Shown: positions 49,053-59,619, counted from the stretch's first letter. The stretch is DNA of 61,894 nucleotides from Paenarthrobacter sp. (GCA_031179305.1 JAPSHX010000006.1:100914-162807); one strand, 5' to 3'. The notes: generated by a model from the letters alone, not told the origin. Program-made: numbers and translations.

Positions 49053-50570
49053 TCACGCGCCGTGGTTGATCATGACGTGCTTGGTGCGCGAGTAATCGTC
49101 CAGGGCGTAGAGCGAGAGGTCGCGGCCGTAGCCGGAACCTTTGAATCCGCCCCACGGTACCTCGCATGCGAGGACGAGGTGAGCATTGACCCACACGGTG
49201 CCGAAGTCCAACTGCTTGGGAATCCGGAGGGAAAGGCTTGAGTCGCGGGTCCACACCGAGGCTGACAAGCCGTACGGGCTCTCGTTGGCTCGCATGACAG
49301 CTTCTTCGGTGGTGCTGAAGGTTTCCACTGTGACCACTGGGCCGAAAATTTCGTGCGTGGCGATGTGCGCGCCTGCCGGCACATTGCTGATGACGGTGGG
49401 CTGGATGAAGTACCCGGGACCTTCCAGCGCAGAGCCGCCGATAGCCACGGTAAAGCCTGCTTCCCGGGCTTCCGCGAGCGACTCCTTGACTCGTTCGTAG
49501 TGTGGGAGGGAGATCATGGGGCCGATTTCGACGTCGTCTCCGGCGTCCGGCGCCCCGAGGACCAGGGTACTGACCTCCCGGACCAGGTGCTCCGTGAATT
49601 CCTCGGCGACGGATTCGTGGACCAGCACGCGGCAGGCGGCACCGCAGTCCTGGCCTGCGTTCCAGAAGCCGGCGTTGCGTACACCGGCAGCCGCGGCGCG
49701 GAGGTCGGCGTCGGGGAAGACCACAACCGGAGCCTTGCCGCCGAGTTCCAAGTGAACGCGCTTGACGGATTTCGCTGCGGTTTCGGCAACTGCCTGGCCA
49801 CTGACGACGCTGCCCGTCAGGGCGACCAAGGCAATGTCAGGATGCTCGGACAGGCGCTGTCCCACTGTCCGGCCGCGGCCGGTGACCACGTTGAGGATCC
49901 CGTCCGGGATACGTCCGGCCAGCACTTCGGCCAGCTTCAGCGTGGACAAGGGAGTTTGCTCGGAGGGCTTGATGACGATGCTGTTGCCGGCGGCGAGGAT
50001 GGGCGCGATCTTCCAGGCAGCCATCAGCAGCGGATAGTTCCAAGGGGTGATGACGCCCACCACGCCCACGGGTTCGCGGAGGATCACTGAAGTGTGGTCC
50101 GTGGCGTAGTCGCCGCCGGCCATGGAGGTCAAAGTCCGTGAGGCGCCGGCCATGAACCGGAAGGTGTCGATGGTGCTGGAGACGTCGTCCTCAGATACGG
50201 CCTGCGGCTTACCGGTGTTAGCCGATTCCAGGACTTCGAAGACCTTGCGGTTCTCCTCAATGATGTTCGCAATGAGGTTCAGGACATCAGCGCGTTCCTT
50301 CGGAGTGGTGGAACCCCAGGTCTTTTGGGCCACGACGGCGGCGGCAACAGCGACGTCGACATCATCGGCGGTGCCGGCCTGCACTGAGGCGATGACCTGT
50401 TCCGTGGTGGGATCTACGACGTCGATGGTCTGTCCTGAGGAGCCGGCGATGAAGGAGCCGTTGATGAAGTGTCCAGCCGGAGGCAGCGGCAGTTGCAGCG
50501 GGAGAGCCAGGTTATGGGCGTCAGTGGATGCGCGTCGGACGGTGAACTGTTCGGTCTGGGTGGTGGTCAT
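49053..50570 (-). CDS. Aldehyde dehydrogenase (aminobutyraldehyde/betaine-aldehyde type)
   Basis: A 505-residue NAD(P)-dependent aldehyde dehydrogenase. The active-site glutamate lies in HLELGGKAPVVV and the catalytic cysteine in NAGQDCGAACRV, and TPWNYPLLMAAWKIAPILAAGNSIVIKPSEQTPL is the coenzyme region. Its resemblance is to gamma-aminobutyraldehyde, 4-guanidinobutyraldehyde and betaine aldehyde dehydrogenases. It is the third gene of the operon with the ureohydrolase and NCS1 permease and lies 29 bases before the flavoprotein gene, so oxidation of a polyamine- or agmatine-derived aldehyde is likely. Confidence 0.88.
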   Translation of the reverse strand: MTTTQTEQFTVRRASTDAHNLALPLQLPLPPAGHFINGSFIAGSSGQTIDVVDPTTEQVIASVQAGTADDVDVAVAAAVVAQKTWGSTTPKERADVLNLIANIIEENRKVFEVLESANTGKPQAVSEDDVSSTIDTFRFMAGASRTLTSMAGGDYATDHTSVILREPVGVVGVITPWNYPLLMAAWKIAPILAAGNSIVIKPSEQTPLSTLKLAEVLAGRIPDGILNVVTGRGRTVGQRLSEHPDIALVALTGSVVSGQAVAETAAKSVKRVHLELGGKAPVVVFPDADLRAAAAGVRNAGFWNAGQDCGAACRVLVHESVAEEFTEHLVREVSTLVLGAPDAGDDVEIGPMISLPHYERVKESLAEAREAGFTVAIGGSALEGPGYFIQPTVISNVPAGAHIATHEIFGPVVTVETFSTTEEAVMRANESPYGLSASVWTRDSSLSLRIPKQLDFGTVWVNAHLVLACEVPWGGFKGSGYGRDLSLYALDDYSRTKHVMINHGA

Positions 50571-50612
50571 GATGATTCGCTTTCAGATATGGCCGGGTCA
50601 GATGAAGCCAGG

Positions 50613-52049
50613 TCAGATGAGGTCTGGGGTGAGTGCAGTTGCGGGAAAGTGTGCGGGTTCTGTTTTCTTGCCGAACAGCCGGGCCACGAAGTAATAGAGG
50701 GGAGCGACGACGACGAGGCCAACGATCCAGGAGATGTCCACTCCACCCATCGCGGCGGCGAGCGGGCCTGTGTAGACCGCGGTTGCCGAGAAGGGAACCT
50801 GGATCAGGGCGCCTGCTACGTAGGAGCCGATGGCGACCCAATTGAACCGCCCGTACACGCCGCCGTCGCGCTTGAAGAAGTCTTCAACCCGGTACTCGCC
50901 GTGGCGCAGCAGGTAATAGTCCACCAGGTTGATGGCCGTCCACGGAACCAGGACGTACATCAGGAAGGATAGGAAGTTGGTGTAGAAGAGGATGAAGTTG
51001 TCGCGGGCAAAGAGGGCGATGGAGACGGCGACGACGAAGATGATGACTGCCGCGATGCTGCGGGTCTTGGCGCGGGGCAACCAGTTTGGCTTGAACGTCT
51101 GGCCGATGGTGAGGGTGCACAGGACACCGCAGTAAAGGTTCATGGCGTTCGACGCCGCGACTCCCAGACAGAAGATCCCGACGATGATCAGCGTCCAGGG
51201 TTGGAGCAGCTCACCCAGACTGCCGACAATTTCGACGTCGCCGGTGCTCATGGAGACGGCGAGCGTGCCCACCAGGGCGCCGAGGATCATGGGGAACAGG
51301 GTGCCCAGTACACAGCCTGAATAGGAGGCCCAGAAAGCCGGGGATGAACCTGTGCCTTGCGGCATGTAGCGGGAGTAATCAGAGACGTACGGCGCGTAGG
51401 CCAGTTGCCACAGGGCGGAGACGGAGATGGTCCCCATGAAGCCGACCCAGTTGAAGTTGCCCGTCTCCAGGAAGTTGCCGGGCAGTCCGTGGACCATCAG
51501 GATCCAACCGAACGCCAGCAACAGGGCCAGGCCGGCCGCGACGCTGAGGACGCGTGCATAGGCGTGGATGAGCCGGTAACCGAAGATCGTGGCGATGACG
51601 CTGACCACGCCGATGATGATGATGCCCGCGTCAACGCTGATGCCGGGGCTGACCGCGGCCATTGCTTCGCCGCCGAATACCAGGTTTGCAGCGAAGAAGC
51701 CGACGTACATGATCACCACGATCACCACGATCAGGAGTGCCCCGAAGGAACCGAACTGGCCACGAGTCTGGATCATCTGGGCCACACCGAGCTGCGGGCC
51801 CTGGGCGGAGTGCAGCGCCATGAAGATGCCGCCCACCACGTTGCCGATGATGATGCCCACGATCGCTGGAACGAACCCCAGGCCGAACACCGTGGTGGCG
51901 AGTCCGCCGGTCACGATAGTCATGATCATGATGTTGGAGCCGAACCAGATGGTGAAGAGGTCCCGGGCCTTGCCGTGCCGCTCATTCAAGGGGATGGGCT
52001 GGATGGTTTTGTCTTCCAGCCGGGGTACGTCCGTAGCTGGCGCACTCAT
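50613..52049 (-). CDS. NCS1-family permease (cytosine/purine/allantoin type)
   Basis: A 478-residue permease with about 12 membrane segments. NCS1 marks are the N-terminal LFTIWFGSNIMIMTIVTGG, HSAQGPQLGVAQMIQTRGQFG and YMPQGTGSSPAFWASYSG. It imports nucleobases, hydantoins, allantoin or related nitrogen compounds with Na+ or H+. ATG 52049 overlaps the ureohydrolase stop by four bases (ATGA). The coupling with a ureohydrolase suggests a guanidino or ureido substrate. Confidence 0.88.
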   Translation of the reverse strand: MSAPATDVPRLEDKTIQPIPLNERHGKARDLFTIWFGSNIMIMTIVTGGLATTVFGLGFVPAIVGIIIGNVVGGIFMALHSAQGPQLGVAQMIQTRGQFGSFGALLIVVIVVIMYVGFFAANLVFGGEAMAAVSPGISVDAGIIIIGVVSVIATIFGYRLIHAYARVLSVAAGLALLLAFGWILMVHGLPGNFLETGNFNWVGFMGTISVSALWQLAYAPYVSDYSRYMPQGTGSSPAFWASYSGCVLGTLFPMILGALVGTLAVSMSTGDVEIVGSLGELLQPWTLIIVGIFCLGVAASNAMNLYCGVLCTLTIGQTFKPNWLPRAKTRSIAAVIIFVVAVSIALFARDNFILFYTNFLSFLMYVLVPWTAINLVDYYLLRHGEYRVEDFFKRDGGVYGRFNWVAIGSYVAGALIQVPFSATAVYTGPLAAAMGGVDISWIVGLVVVAPLYYFVARLFGKKTEPAHFPATALTPDLI

Positions 52050-53068
52050 GACGCACTCCGGGATGCCGAAGCGAGTTCACGAACAACTGTGTTGTCTGCT
52101 TTGCTGCGGTTCACCATGAGGCCGAGCAGATCGAATACCAAGGTGGCCGCGGCCACAGTGGTGATGTCCGCATGGTCGTACGCCGGAGCGACTTCCACGA
52201 CGTCGGCGCCCACGATGTTGATGCCGTCCAGTCCGCGGAGCAATGCCAGGAGTTCGCGGGAGTGGAGCCCGCCCATTTCAGGTGTTCCGGTGCCGGGTGC
52301 GAAGGCAGGGTCCAGGACGTCGATGTCGATGGAGACGTAGACGGGGGTGTCGCCGAGCCTCTCCTTCACGCGCTCAATAGCTGCCGGAACGCCGATGACG
52401 TCCAGGTCCGAGCAACGGATGATCTGGAATCCGAATTCGTGGTCGCGAAGGAAATCGTTGCGGTCATAAACAGGCCCACGGATACCCACGTGCATCGACT
52501 TGTCCTCCACAAGGAGTCCTTCCTCGAACGCCCGGCGAAAGATGGTCCCGTGTGTGACGGGCTGGTCAAAGTAGGTGTCCCAGGTGTCCAGATGCGCGTC
52601 GAAGTGCAACAGGGCCACAGGGCCATGGACCTTGTTCAGTGCCCGCAGCATGGGAAGGGCAATGGTGTGGTCGCCGCCGATCGAGATGAGCCGCTTGTCC
52701 GCGCTGAGCCCGTTGCCCCCGCTGATCAGGGGCAATGCCTGCTCCTCGATCTCACGGACAGCCCGCGTGATGTCGTAGGGAGTGCAGGCGATATCGCCGG
52801 CATCCACAACCTGGGCTTCGTACACCGGTTCAACGTCGAGCTCCGGGTGGTAGCCCGGGCGCAGGAGTCGTGAGGCCTCGCGGACTGCTGCAGGGCCAAA
52901 ACGGGCGCCCGGCCGGAAGGAAGTTCCGCCGTCGAACGGTACGCCGACGATCGCGATGTCGTAATCCGGGACGCGGTCGATTTGGGGGAGGCGGGCGAAG
53001 GTGCCGAGGCCTGCATACCGGGGGACTCTGGTTGCGTCGACAGGGCCGATGGGCTTGTGCGTTGTCAT
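52046..53068 (-). CDS. Agmatinase-family ureohydrolase
   Basis: A 340-residue binuclear manganese ureohydrolase. Metal-binding motifs are complete: SIGGDHTIALP, LLHFDAHLDTWD and VSIDIDVLDPAFAPGTGTPE. It should release urea from agmatine, 4-guanidinobutyrate or a similar guanidino compound. ATG 53068 begins MTTHKPIGPVDATRVPRYAG; the in-frame extension to 53125 is rejected. It is the first gene of the leftward operon, divergent from the PucR gene, and overlaps the permease by four bases. Agmatinase versus guanidinobutyrase cannot be decided here. Confidence 0.88.
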   Translation of the reverse strand: MTTHKPIGPVDATRVPRYAGLGTFARLPQIDRVPDYDIAIVGVPFDGGTSFRPGARFGPAAVREASRLLRPGYHPELDVEPVYEAQVVDAGDIACTPYDITRAVREIEEQALPLISGGNGLSADKRLISIGGDHTIALPMLRALNKVHGPVALLHFDAHLDTWDTYFDQPVTHGTIFRRAFEEGLLVEDKSMHVGIRGPVYDRNDFLRDHEFGFQIIRCSDLDVIGVPAAIERVKERLGDTPVYVSIDIDVLDPAFAPGTGTPEMGGLHSRELLALLRGLDGINIVGADVVEVAPAYDHADITTVAAATLVFDLLGLMVNRSKADNTVVRELASASRSAS

Positions 53069-53183
53069 TGACGGATCCTTGGGTTGAGAGGTGCTCGCCG
53101 TTGAGCGGGAAGTAAGTAATTCCATTGTTCGTGACGCGGATCACCCCGGATAGCGCTACATTGACTACAAATGGCCGAGACGT

Positions 53184-53199
53184 TTAGACGAATGTCTAA
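53184..53199. promoter_or_regulatory. Candidate PucR operator
   Basis: TTAGAC (53184-53189) and GTCTAA (53194-53199) are inverted around GAAT in the gap between the ureohydrolase operon and the PucR gene. This divergent position fits an operator that controls both sides. Confidence 0.5.
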
Positions 53200-53254
53200 G
53201 TGCCGCTGAATAAGGCGGCACGGCAGCCGAACAGAACAGGAATCGGGGCGCAAA

Positions 53255-54784
53255 ATGGCGATCACGGTGGCCGAACTCATCGCAGAGCCGCAGCTTGGAC
53301 TCACCCTGATGGCGGGACCGGCCGGCTTGGACAACCGCATCACTTGGGCGCATACCTCGGACCTGCCCAGGCTGTGGGAGTGGGTAACCGGCGGAGAGCT
53401 CATGATGACCAATGGCCTCTCCATTCCCGCCGACGCCGAAGGGCAGGTAGCGCTTGCCGAAGCTTTGATGGACAGTGGCGCCAGCGCGTTGGCGATCGGC
53501 GAGAAGATGCACGCGCCGCCGCTCACTACGGAATTCCTGGAGGCGTGCGACCAGCTCCCGCTGCCACTGATCAACATTCCGTATCCGCTGCCGTTCATCG
53601 CGATCGCCCGTTCGGTGGCCGAATCCTCGCTGCTGGAAGAGTCGCGCCGTTTACGGCAAACGGCCCGTGTTTACGACCTTCTCCGCACCGCGGGGGCCTC
53701 CGAGGACCACTGGCAGAGCCTCGTCCAAAGGCTCGCCACCGAGCTCGATGCGGACCTGTTCGTGGTAGACCGCCGCTGCCTCCATCCCTGGCATCCCGAC
53801 GGGCAACCGCTCCCGGTGTTCCTCGCCGAGGAATGGGCTCCGCTGTCCGGGCAGGTATCCCTCGCCGGGAAGAACTTCCAATGGCACCGTATCCGCGGCA
53901 GGCACGTGCTCACCATGGATATTCCCACCCATGCCAACGCGCTCCTGGTGGTGCTGCCCAACAGTGAACCGCACCCGGACGCCGTCGTACTTCTCCACGC
54001 CGCAACCGTGCTGGGGCTGCAGCTTTCGCGCATCGTTTTGTCGTTGGAAGGTCGCCACCGCCTTGCCGGCGAGTTCCTCCTGCAGGCCATGGATGGACGA
54101 TTGGGTGCAGCCGAGATGGAGAGCCGGTTGGCAGCTTTCGAGGTTCCGCCCCAAAATTTCCTCATCGCTTCCATGTCAGCTAACGCCGGCGATAAAACAG
54201 CGGACACTCCCTCAGCGGACGACGGCGGCAGGCTGGCTAACGTTCATGTCGAGCTGTGGAGGCACGGGGTTGCGTCGGCGACGTTGAAGCGGAACAACAG
54301 GCTCCACGTGGTGGTCCCGGCCGATGTTTCCGACGACGTCCTGATGCACTGCGCCGGGCCGGACGCCGCCATTGGAATCAGTGCGCCGGCGGCCGTCGCC
54401 AACATCCAGCGCGCACTGCAGGAGTCCCTCTGGGCGCTAGGTTCGGCGCGTGCCAACAACCTGGGACTGATCCGTTATGCAGAGGGGCCATCGTGGCTTG
54501 GACTCACCAGTTTCGAGGAAGGAGCAGCGCTGGTCCGGCGTCTTTTGGGCCCAATTTTCGACTACGAGCAGAGCCAGGAAGGTGATCTCATTGTCACCTT
54601 GAGGACGTATTTGGACTCGCAGCGGTCGTGGCAGAAGACTGCTTCAGCGTTGTTCGCGCACCGACAAACCATCATCTACCGGATGCGGAAAATCGGCGAG
54701 CTGACGGGGCTGGACATGGGTGAAACGTCCACCGTTGCCCAATTGTGGTTTGCGCTTCAGATCCATGAAGCGATGCATCAATAG
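53255..54784 (+). CDS. PucR-family transcriptional regulator
   Basis: A 509-residue PucR regulator. The N-terminal PucR domain spans about residues 1-125 (MAITVAELIAEPQLGLTLMAGPAGLDNRITWAHTSDL...), and the C-terminal helix-turn-helix of the CdaR/PucR type is TLRTYLDSQRSWQKTASALFAHRQTIIYRMRKI. The middle region resembles the GGDEF-like ligand domain of this family. It is divergent from the ureohydrolase-permease-dehydrogenase-oxidase operon and probably activates it in response to its substrate. ATG 53255 is used. Confidence 0.9.
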   Translation: MAITVAELIAEPQLGLTLMAGPAGLDNRITWAHTSDLPRLWEWVTGGELMMTNGLSIPADAEGQVALAEALMDSGASALAIGEKMHAPPLTTEFLEACDQLPLPLINIPYPLPFIAIARSVAESSLLEESRRLRQTARVYDLLRTAGASEDHWQSLVQRLATELDADLFVVDRRCLHPWHPDGQPLPVFLAEEWAPLSGQVSLAGKNFQWHRIRGRHVLTMDIPTHANALLVVLPNSEPHPDAVVLLHAATVLGLQLSRIVLSLEGRHRLAGEFLLQAMDGRLGAAEMESRLAAFEVPPQNFLIASMSANAGDKTADTPSADDGGRLANVHVELWRHGVASATLKRNNRLHVVVPADVSDDVLMHCAGPDAAIGISAPAAVANIQRALQESLWALGSARANNLGLIRYAEGPSWLGLTSFEEGAALVRRLLGPIFDYEQSQEGDLIVTLRTYLDSQRSWQKTASALFAHRQTIIYRMRKIGELTGLDMGETSTVAQLWFALQIHEAMHQ

Positions 54785-54861
54785 CCATGCCTTGCTTGCG
54801 CTTTTTCGAAACGACCAGCTATGGTGTGAAGCGTGTCACTCAGGTGGCGCGACGCTTTTGA

Positions 54862-55052
54862 TCTGCGGCGGGAGAGTCCTGCCGGTACATCCAGTCAGGC
54901 GCCGTAGGAGCAAATCCTCCCCAGGAATCTCTCAGGCCCATGTACCGCCGCGGATAGGCAACTCTGGAAAGCAGTCCGGGTAACCGGGCTCACCGACGGT
55001 GCAAGCAGGCAACATTCCTGCGGAATCTCTCAGGTCCAATACAGAGCGGGGA
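54862..55052 (+). promoter_or_regulatory. Tandem glycine riboswitch (gcvT class)
   Basis: Two glycine aptamers in series precede gcvP. Aptamer 1 has P1 GCGGCGG (54865-54871) pairing with CCGCCGC (54945-54951) and the core words GGGAGAG and GGAATCTCTCAGGC. Aptamer 2 lies at about 54961-55048, with GGAATCTCTCAGGTCC and its closing CTCTG/CAGAG pair. The repeated AATCTCTCAGG word is diagnostic. Glycine binding should switch on the gcv operon. The rest of the gap from the PucR stop (54785-54861) shows no gene and should hold the promoter. Confidence 0.92.
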
Positions 55053-55104
55053 GGAACCCACATCATCGTGGCGCTCAACGGGCGCCTGAATCATGGAGTT
55101 CCTC

Positions 55105-57957
55105 TTGACTGTTCAATCAACCCCCACCGCTTTCGCGGACCGGCACATCGGCGCCCGGCGCCAAGCCGACGTTGACACCATGCTCAAGGCCATCGGCTAC
55201 GACTCTGTCGACGGCCTGGTAGACGTCGCCGTCCCCGATTCCATCCGCCAGGAAACTGCCCTGAAGCTGCAGGATGCCCTCACCGAGGTGCAGGTCCTCG
55301 CCGAGCTCCGTAAGCTCGCGTCCAAGAACAAAACCGCCGTCCAGATGATCGGTCAGGGCTACTACGACACCGTCACGCCTCCGGTGATCCGCCGCAATAT
55401 CCTCGAAGCCCCCGCCTGGTACACGGCCTACACGCCGTACCAGCCGGAAATTTCCCAAGGCCGCCTTGAGGCACTGCTCAACTTCCAGACCATGGTGCAG
55501 GACCTCACGGGACTTCCCGTAGCCAACGCCTCCTTACTGGACGAAGCCACCGCTGTGGCTGAGGCCGTGCTGTTGATGCGCCGTGCCAACAAGAACAAGA
55601 CGGCCAAGGATGGCAAGACTGTCTTGGACGCGGACCTCCTTCCGCAGACCATCGCCATCGTGAAGGGCCGGGCCGAGGCGTTGGGCTTCGAGGTACAGAT
55701 TGCTGACCTTTCGGCAGGCCTTCCCGACGGCGACATCAACGGTATCGTCCTGCAGCAGCCCGGCGTTTCGGGCCGGGTTTTTGATCACTCTGGCGTGATC
55801 GCAGACGCCAAGGAACGCGGTGCGCAGGTCACCGTGGCTGCGGATCTGCTGGCGCTCACCCTCATCACGCCCCCGGGCGAACAAGGTGCGGATATCGCCG
55901 TCGGAACCGCGCAGCGCTTCGGCGTTCCGCTGTTCTTCGGTGGCCCGCACGCGGCGTACATGGCTGTCCGCGAAGGAATGGAGCGCACGCTTCCCGGCCG
56001 CATCGTCGGAGTTTCCAAGGACAACGCCGGCGTCCCCGCTTACCGCCTGGCCCTCCAGACGCGCGAGCAGCATATCCGCCGCGAGAAGGCGACGTCCAAC
56101 ATCTGCACCGCGCAGGCACTGCTCGCGATCGTGGCCTCGATGTATGCGGTTTACCACGGCCCCGAGGGCTTGAAAGCGATCGCCGAAACCGTTCACGGGC
56201 ATGCCCGTGTTTTGGCTTCGGCCCTGCAGAAGGCCGGCCGCGAACTCGTCTCCGAGGCCTTCTTCGACACCCTCACCGTCCGCGTACCCGGCAAGGCCGA
56301 CAAAGTCATTGCGGCCGCAGAAGCCCGTGGCATCAACTTGCGTCTCATCGATGCGGACACCGTTGGCGTTTCCGTTGATGAAACCACGACGCCGGAGGTC
56401 CTCTCCGCGGTGGCCGTCGCCTTTGGTGCCGGTCCGGTAGGGGATGCCGCTGGGTTCGAGCTGCCCGCCGACGTGGTCCGTACCTCCGACTTCCTGCAGC
56501 ATCCGGTGTTCAACACGCACCGTTCCGAGACGCAGCTGTTGCGCTATATCCGCAAGCTGTCTGACCGGGACCTCGCCTTGGACCGCACCATGATCCCGCT
56601 GGGTTCCTGCACCATGAAGCTGAACGCCACCGCCGAGATGGAAGCTATTTCCTGGCCCGAGTTCGCCTCCATCCACCCATTCGCTCCGGACCACCAGACA
56701 GCGGGTTGGCGCGAACTGATCGAGGACCTGGAAGCCGACCTCACTGAGATCACTGGATATGATCAGGTTTCCATCCAGCCGAACGCCGGTTCCCAAGGTG
56801 AGCTCGCCGGTCTGCTGGCCATCCGCGGCTACCACCTCTCCAGAGGCGACGAGCAACGCAACGTATGCCTGATACCGGCATCAGCGCACGGCACCAACGC
56901 GGCGTCCGCTGTGCTGGCCGGAATGAAGGTTGTGGTTGTGGCCACGGCTCCTGACGGCACCATCGACCACGCAGACCTGGCCGCCAGGATCGAAGCCAAC
57001 AAGGACGTCCTGTCCTGCATCATGATCACCTACCCGTCCACGCACGGTGTTTACGACGCCGATGTCCGCGAGGTGTGCGACGCGATCCACGCCGCCGGCG
57101 GGCAGGTGTACGTTGACGGTGCCAACTTGAACGCGTTGGTTGGTTTGGCGCAGCCGGGTAAGTTTGGCGGCGACGTTTCCCACCTGAACCTGCACAAGAC
57201 GTTCTGTATCCCGCATGGCGGTGGCGGACCCGGCGTTGGCCCTGTTGCTGCAAAGGCGCACTTGGCTCCCTTCATGCCGGGCGACGCCAATAAAGCGGCG
57301 CATGAGGAAGGGCACGGTGTAGCCATCTCGGCTTCGCGCTATGGCTCGGCCGGTGTGCTGCCGATTTCCTGGGCTTACGTGAAGCTCATGGGCGGCCAGG
57401 GACTGACGGAAGCCACCAAGTCCGCGTTGCTTGCAGCCAACTACGTTGCCTCCCGCCTGGACGAGCACTTCCCCATCCTGTACACGGGTGAAGGCGGACT
57501 CGTTGCCCACGAATGCATCCTCGACCTCCGTGAGCTGACGGCCCGCACGGGTGTTACGGCCGAAGATGTGGCCAAGCGCCTGATCGACTTCGGCTTCCAC
57601 GCTCCCACCCTCGCGTTCCCGGTTGCCGGCACCTTGATGGTGGAGCCTACAGAGTCCGAGGACCTGGCCGAGATCGACCGTTTCATCGAGGCGATGATCA
57701 CCATCCGTGCGGAGATCGAGCAGGTGGCCAGCGGTGAGTTCACTGTTGAGAAGTCGCCGCTGCGCAACGCACCGCACACGGCTGCCGCCGTCGTGAGTTC
57801 TGATTGGGACCGCGACTACCCGCGTGAGCAGGCAGCGTTCCCGGTCCACCATCTCAAGCAGGACAAGTACTTCCCGCCGGTCGGCAGGGTGGACGGCGCC
57901 GCCGGTGACCGGAACCTTGTGTGCTCCTGCCCTCCCCTCACGGACTTCGAAAACTAA
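55105..57957 (+). CDS. gcvP: Glycine decarboxylase (P protein)
   Basis: A 950-residue PLP-dependent P protein of the glycine cleavage system. Residues 1-450 are the N-half and the rest the C-half fused in one chain, as in most bacteria. The PLP lysine lies in [16 protein letters not shown], and the N-terminus is [18 protein letters not shown]. The start is uncertain: in-frame ATG 55093 has no ribosome site, whereas TTG 55105 has GGAG 6 bases ahead, so I prefer TTG. It decarboxylates glycine and passes aminomethyl to GcvH. It leads the gcvPTH-glyA operon under the riboswitch. Confidence 0.95.
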   Translation: MTVQSTPTAFADRHIGARRQADVDTMLKAIGYDSVDGLVDVAVPDSIRQETALKLQDALTEVQVLAELRKLASKNKTAVQMIGQGYYDTVTPPVIRRNILEAPAWYTAYTPYQPEISQGRLEALLNFQTMVQDLTGLPVANASLLDEATAVAEAVLLMRRANKNKTAKDGKTVLDADLLPQTIAIVKGRAEALGFEVQIADLSAGLPDGDINGIVLQQPGVSGRVFDHSGVIADAKERGAQVTVAADLLALTLITPPGEQGADIAVGTAQRFGVPLFFGGPHAAYMAVREGMERTLPGRIVGVSKDNAGVPAYRLALQTREQHIRREKATSNICTAQALLAIVASMYAVYHGPEGLKAIAETVHGHARVLASALQKAGRELVSEAFFDTLTVRVPGKADKVIAAAEARGINLRLIDADTVGVSVDETTTPEVLSAVAVAFGAGPVGDAAGFELPADVVRTSDFLQHPVFNTHRSETQLLRYIRKLSDRDLALDRTMIPLGSCTMKLNATAEMEAISWPEFASIHPFAPDHQTAGWRELIEDLEADLTEITGYDQVSIQPNAGSQGELAGLLAIRGYHLSRGDEQRNVCLIPASAHGTNAASAVLAGMKVVVVATAPDGTIDHADLAARIEANKDVLSCIMITYPSTHGVYDADVREVCDAIHAAGGQVYVDGANLNALVGLAQPGKFGGDVSHLNLHKTFCIPHGGGGPGVGPVAAKAHLAPFMPGDANKAAHEEGHGVAISASRYGSAGVLPISWAYVKLMGGQGLTEATKSALLAANYVASRLDEHFPILYTGEGGLVAHECILDLRELTARTGVTAEDVAKRLIDFGFHAPTLAFPVAGTLMVEPTESEDLAEIDRFIEAMITIRAEIEQVASGEFTVEKSPLRNAPHTAAAVVSSDWDRDYPREQAAFPVHHLKQDKYFPPVGRVDGAAGDRNLVCSCPPLTDFEN

Positions 57958-57968
57958 GGACTCCTGAC

Positions 57969-59105
57969 ATGTCTGAGAACTACACAGCCCTGTACGAGCA
58001 ACACAAAAAGGCCGGTGCATCGTTTACGGACTTCGGCGGCTGGCAGATGCCCCTGAAGTATGAGTCCGAGCTCGCCGAGCACCACGCAGTCCGCAAGACC
58101 GCGGGACTCTTCGACCTCTCCCATATGGGTGAAGTATGGGTTACCGGTCCCGATGCTGCCGCTTTCCTGGACTACGCATTGGTGGGTAAATTGTCCGCGG
58201 TGGCCGTGGGAAAGGCCAAGTACTCGCTGATCTGCAACGCCGACGGCGGCATCATCGATGACCTCATTTCTTACCGTCGCCCTACTCCGGAAGAAGGCGT
58301 GGACAAGTACCTGGTGATCCCTAATGCGGGCAACGCGAAGGTTGTTGCTGCGGAGCTGCTGGAGCGCGCAGCCGGTTTCGACGTCGTGGTGGAAGATTCC
58401 TCAGCGGAGACCTCACTCATCGCAGTGCAGGGCCCGAACGCTGAAGCCATCCTGCTGACCCTTGTCCCGGCCGAACAGCACGCGCTGGTTACCGAGCTGA
58501 AGTACTACGCGGCGGTTGAGGTCTCGGTCAACGGGCAGGACCTGCTGCTGGCCCGCACTGGCTACACCGGCGAAGACGGCTTCGAGATCTACGTCCCGAA
58601 CATCGATGCCGCTGGCCTCTGGGAAGCGCTGCTCGAGGTCGGCGAAGGGCACGGACTCATCCCCGCTGGCCTCGCTGCCCGCGACTCCCTGCGCCTCGAG
58701 GCCGGGATGCCCCTCTACGGCAACGAGCTCTCCCGCCACGTCAACGCCTACGCAGCAGGCCTTGGCCCGGTGGTTTCCCTGGCCAAGGAAAGCAACTTCA
58801 TTGGCCGCGACGCGCTCACAGCCATCAAGGCTGCCGGCGTCGGCTCCACTCTTGGCCAGAAGCTCGTGGGCCTCAAGGGCGCCGGCCGCCGCGCGGCGCG
58901 CGCCCACTACTCGGTGCTCAAAGACGGTTCGCTCATCGGCGAAGTCACGTCCGGCCAGCCGAGCCCGACGCTCGGCTACCCGATCGCCTTGGCGTATGTC
59001 GACGTCGAGCATTCAGAACCAGGCACCATCGTGGACGTCGACCTCCGAGGCAAAGCCGAACCGTTCGAAGTGGTAGGCCTGCCGTTCTACAAGCGGGTCA
59101 AGTAA
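57969..59105 (+). CDS. gcvT: Aminomethyltransferase (T protein)
   Basis: A 378-residue folate-dependent T protein that moves the aminomethyl carbon from GcvH to tetrahydrofolate and releases ammonia. FTDFGGWQMPLKYESELAEHHAVRKTAGLFDLSHMGE at the N-terminus and ARTGYTGEDGFEIYVPN are family marks; the catalytic aspartate is expected in the LARTGYTGEDG region. ATG 57969 lies 12 bases after gcvP; the in-frame extension to 57921 is inside gcvP. Confidence 0.94.
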   Translation: MSENYTALYEQHKKAGASFTDFGGWQMPLKYESELAEHHAVRKTAGLFDLSHMGEVWVTGPDAAAFLDYALVGKLSAVAVGKAKYSLICNADGGIIDDLISYRRPTPEEGVDKYLVIPNAGNAKVVAAELLERAAGFDVVVEDSSAETSLIAVQGPNAEAILLTLVPAEQHALVTELKYYAAVEVSVNGQDLLLARTGYTGEDGFEIYVPNIDAAGLWEALLEVGEGHGLIPAGLAARDSLRLEAGMPLYGNELSRHVNAYAAGLGPVVSLAKESNFIGRDALTAIKAAGVGSTLGQKLVGLKGAGRRAARAHYSVLKDGSLIGEVTSGQPSPTLGYPIALAYVDVEHSEPGTIVDVDLRGKAEPFEVVGLPFYKRVK

Positions 59106-59235
59106 GTCCCGGCGGTGCCGACCTCCTCCGCGTCCTCGCGACCGAGCACGCGGAGGAGTTCGGTTCCCCGACACACGAACCAGCCACGATGTGCGACACA
59201 AAAGTTTCAAAACACACGAGAAGTAAGGAATTGGA

Positions 59236-59619
59236 ATGAGCAAAGTAGTTGCCGGGCTGAAGTACTCGGCTGAACACGAGTGGGTTGCCGTCGATGGCGA
59301 CGGTCCTGTGGGTATTGGGATCTCCGCGGTTGCCGCTGACGCCCTGGGCGACATTGTGTACGTGGACCTGCCCGAGGTTGGTTCCACTGTGACCGCCGGC
59401 GAGACCTGTGGCGAAGTGGAATCCACCAAGTCGGTATCGGACCTGTACTCACCCGTGACAGGCGAGGTGACCGAGATCAACGACGCCGTAGTCAGCGATC
59501 CCGCCCTCATCAACAACGAGCCCTACGGCGCCGGCTGGCTGTTCAAGGTGGCCACCACCGAAGAAGGGCCGCTCATGTCGGCCGAAGAATACGCTGCAAC
59601 GAACGGTGGAGAACTGTGA
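59236..59619 (+). CDS. gcvH: Glycine cleavage H protein
   Basis: A 127-residue lipoyl carrier. The lipoylated lysine is in [18 protein letters not shown] and the hammerhead fold is complete ([12 protein letters not shown] at the N-terminus, [10 protein letters not shown] near the end). It shuttles the aminomethyl and electrons between P, T and L proteins. An AGTAAGGAA site precedes ATG 59236, and its stop overlaps the glyA start by four bases. The 130 bases between gcvT and gcvH show no extra gene. Confidence 0.95.
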   Translation: MSKVVAGLKYSAEHEWVAVDGDGPVGIGISAVAADALGDIVYVDLPEVGSTVTAGETCGEVESTKSVSDLYSPVTGEVTEINDAVVSDPALINNEPYGAGWLFKVATTEEGPLMSAEEYAATNGGEL

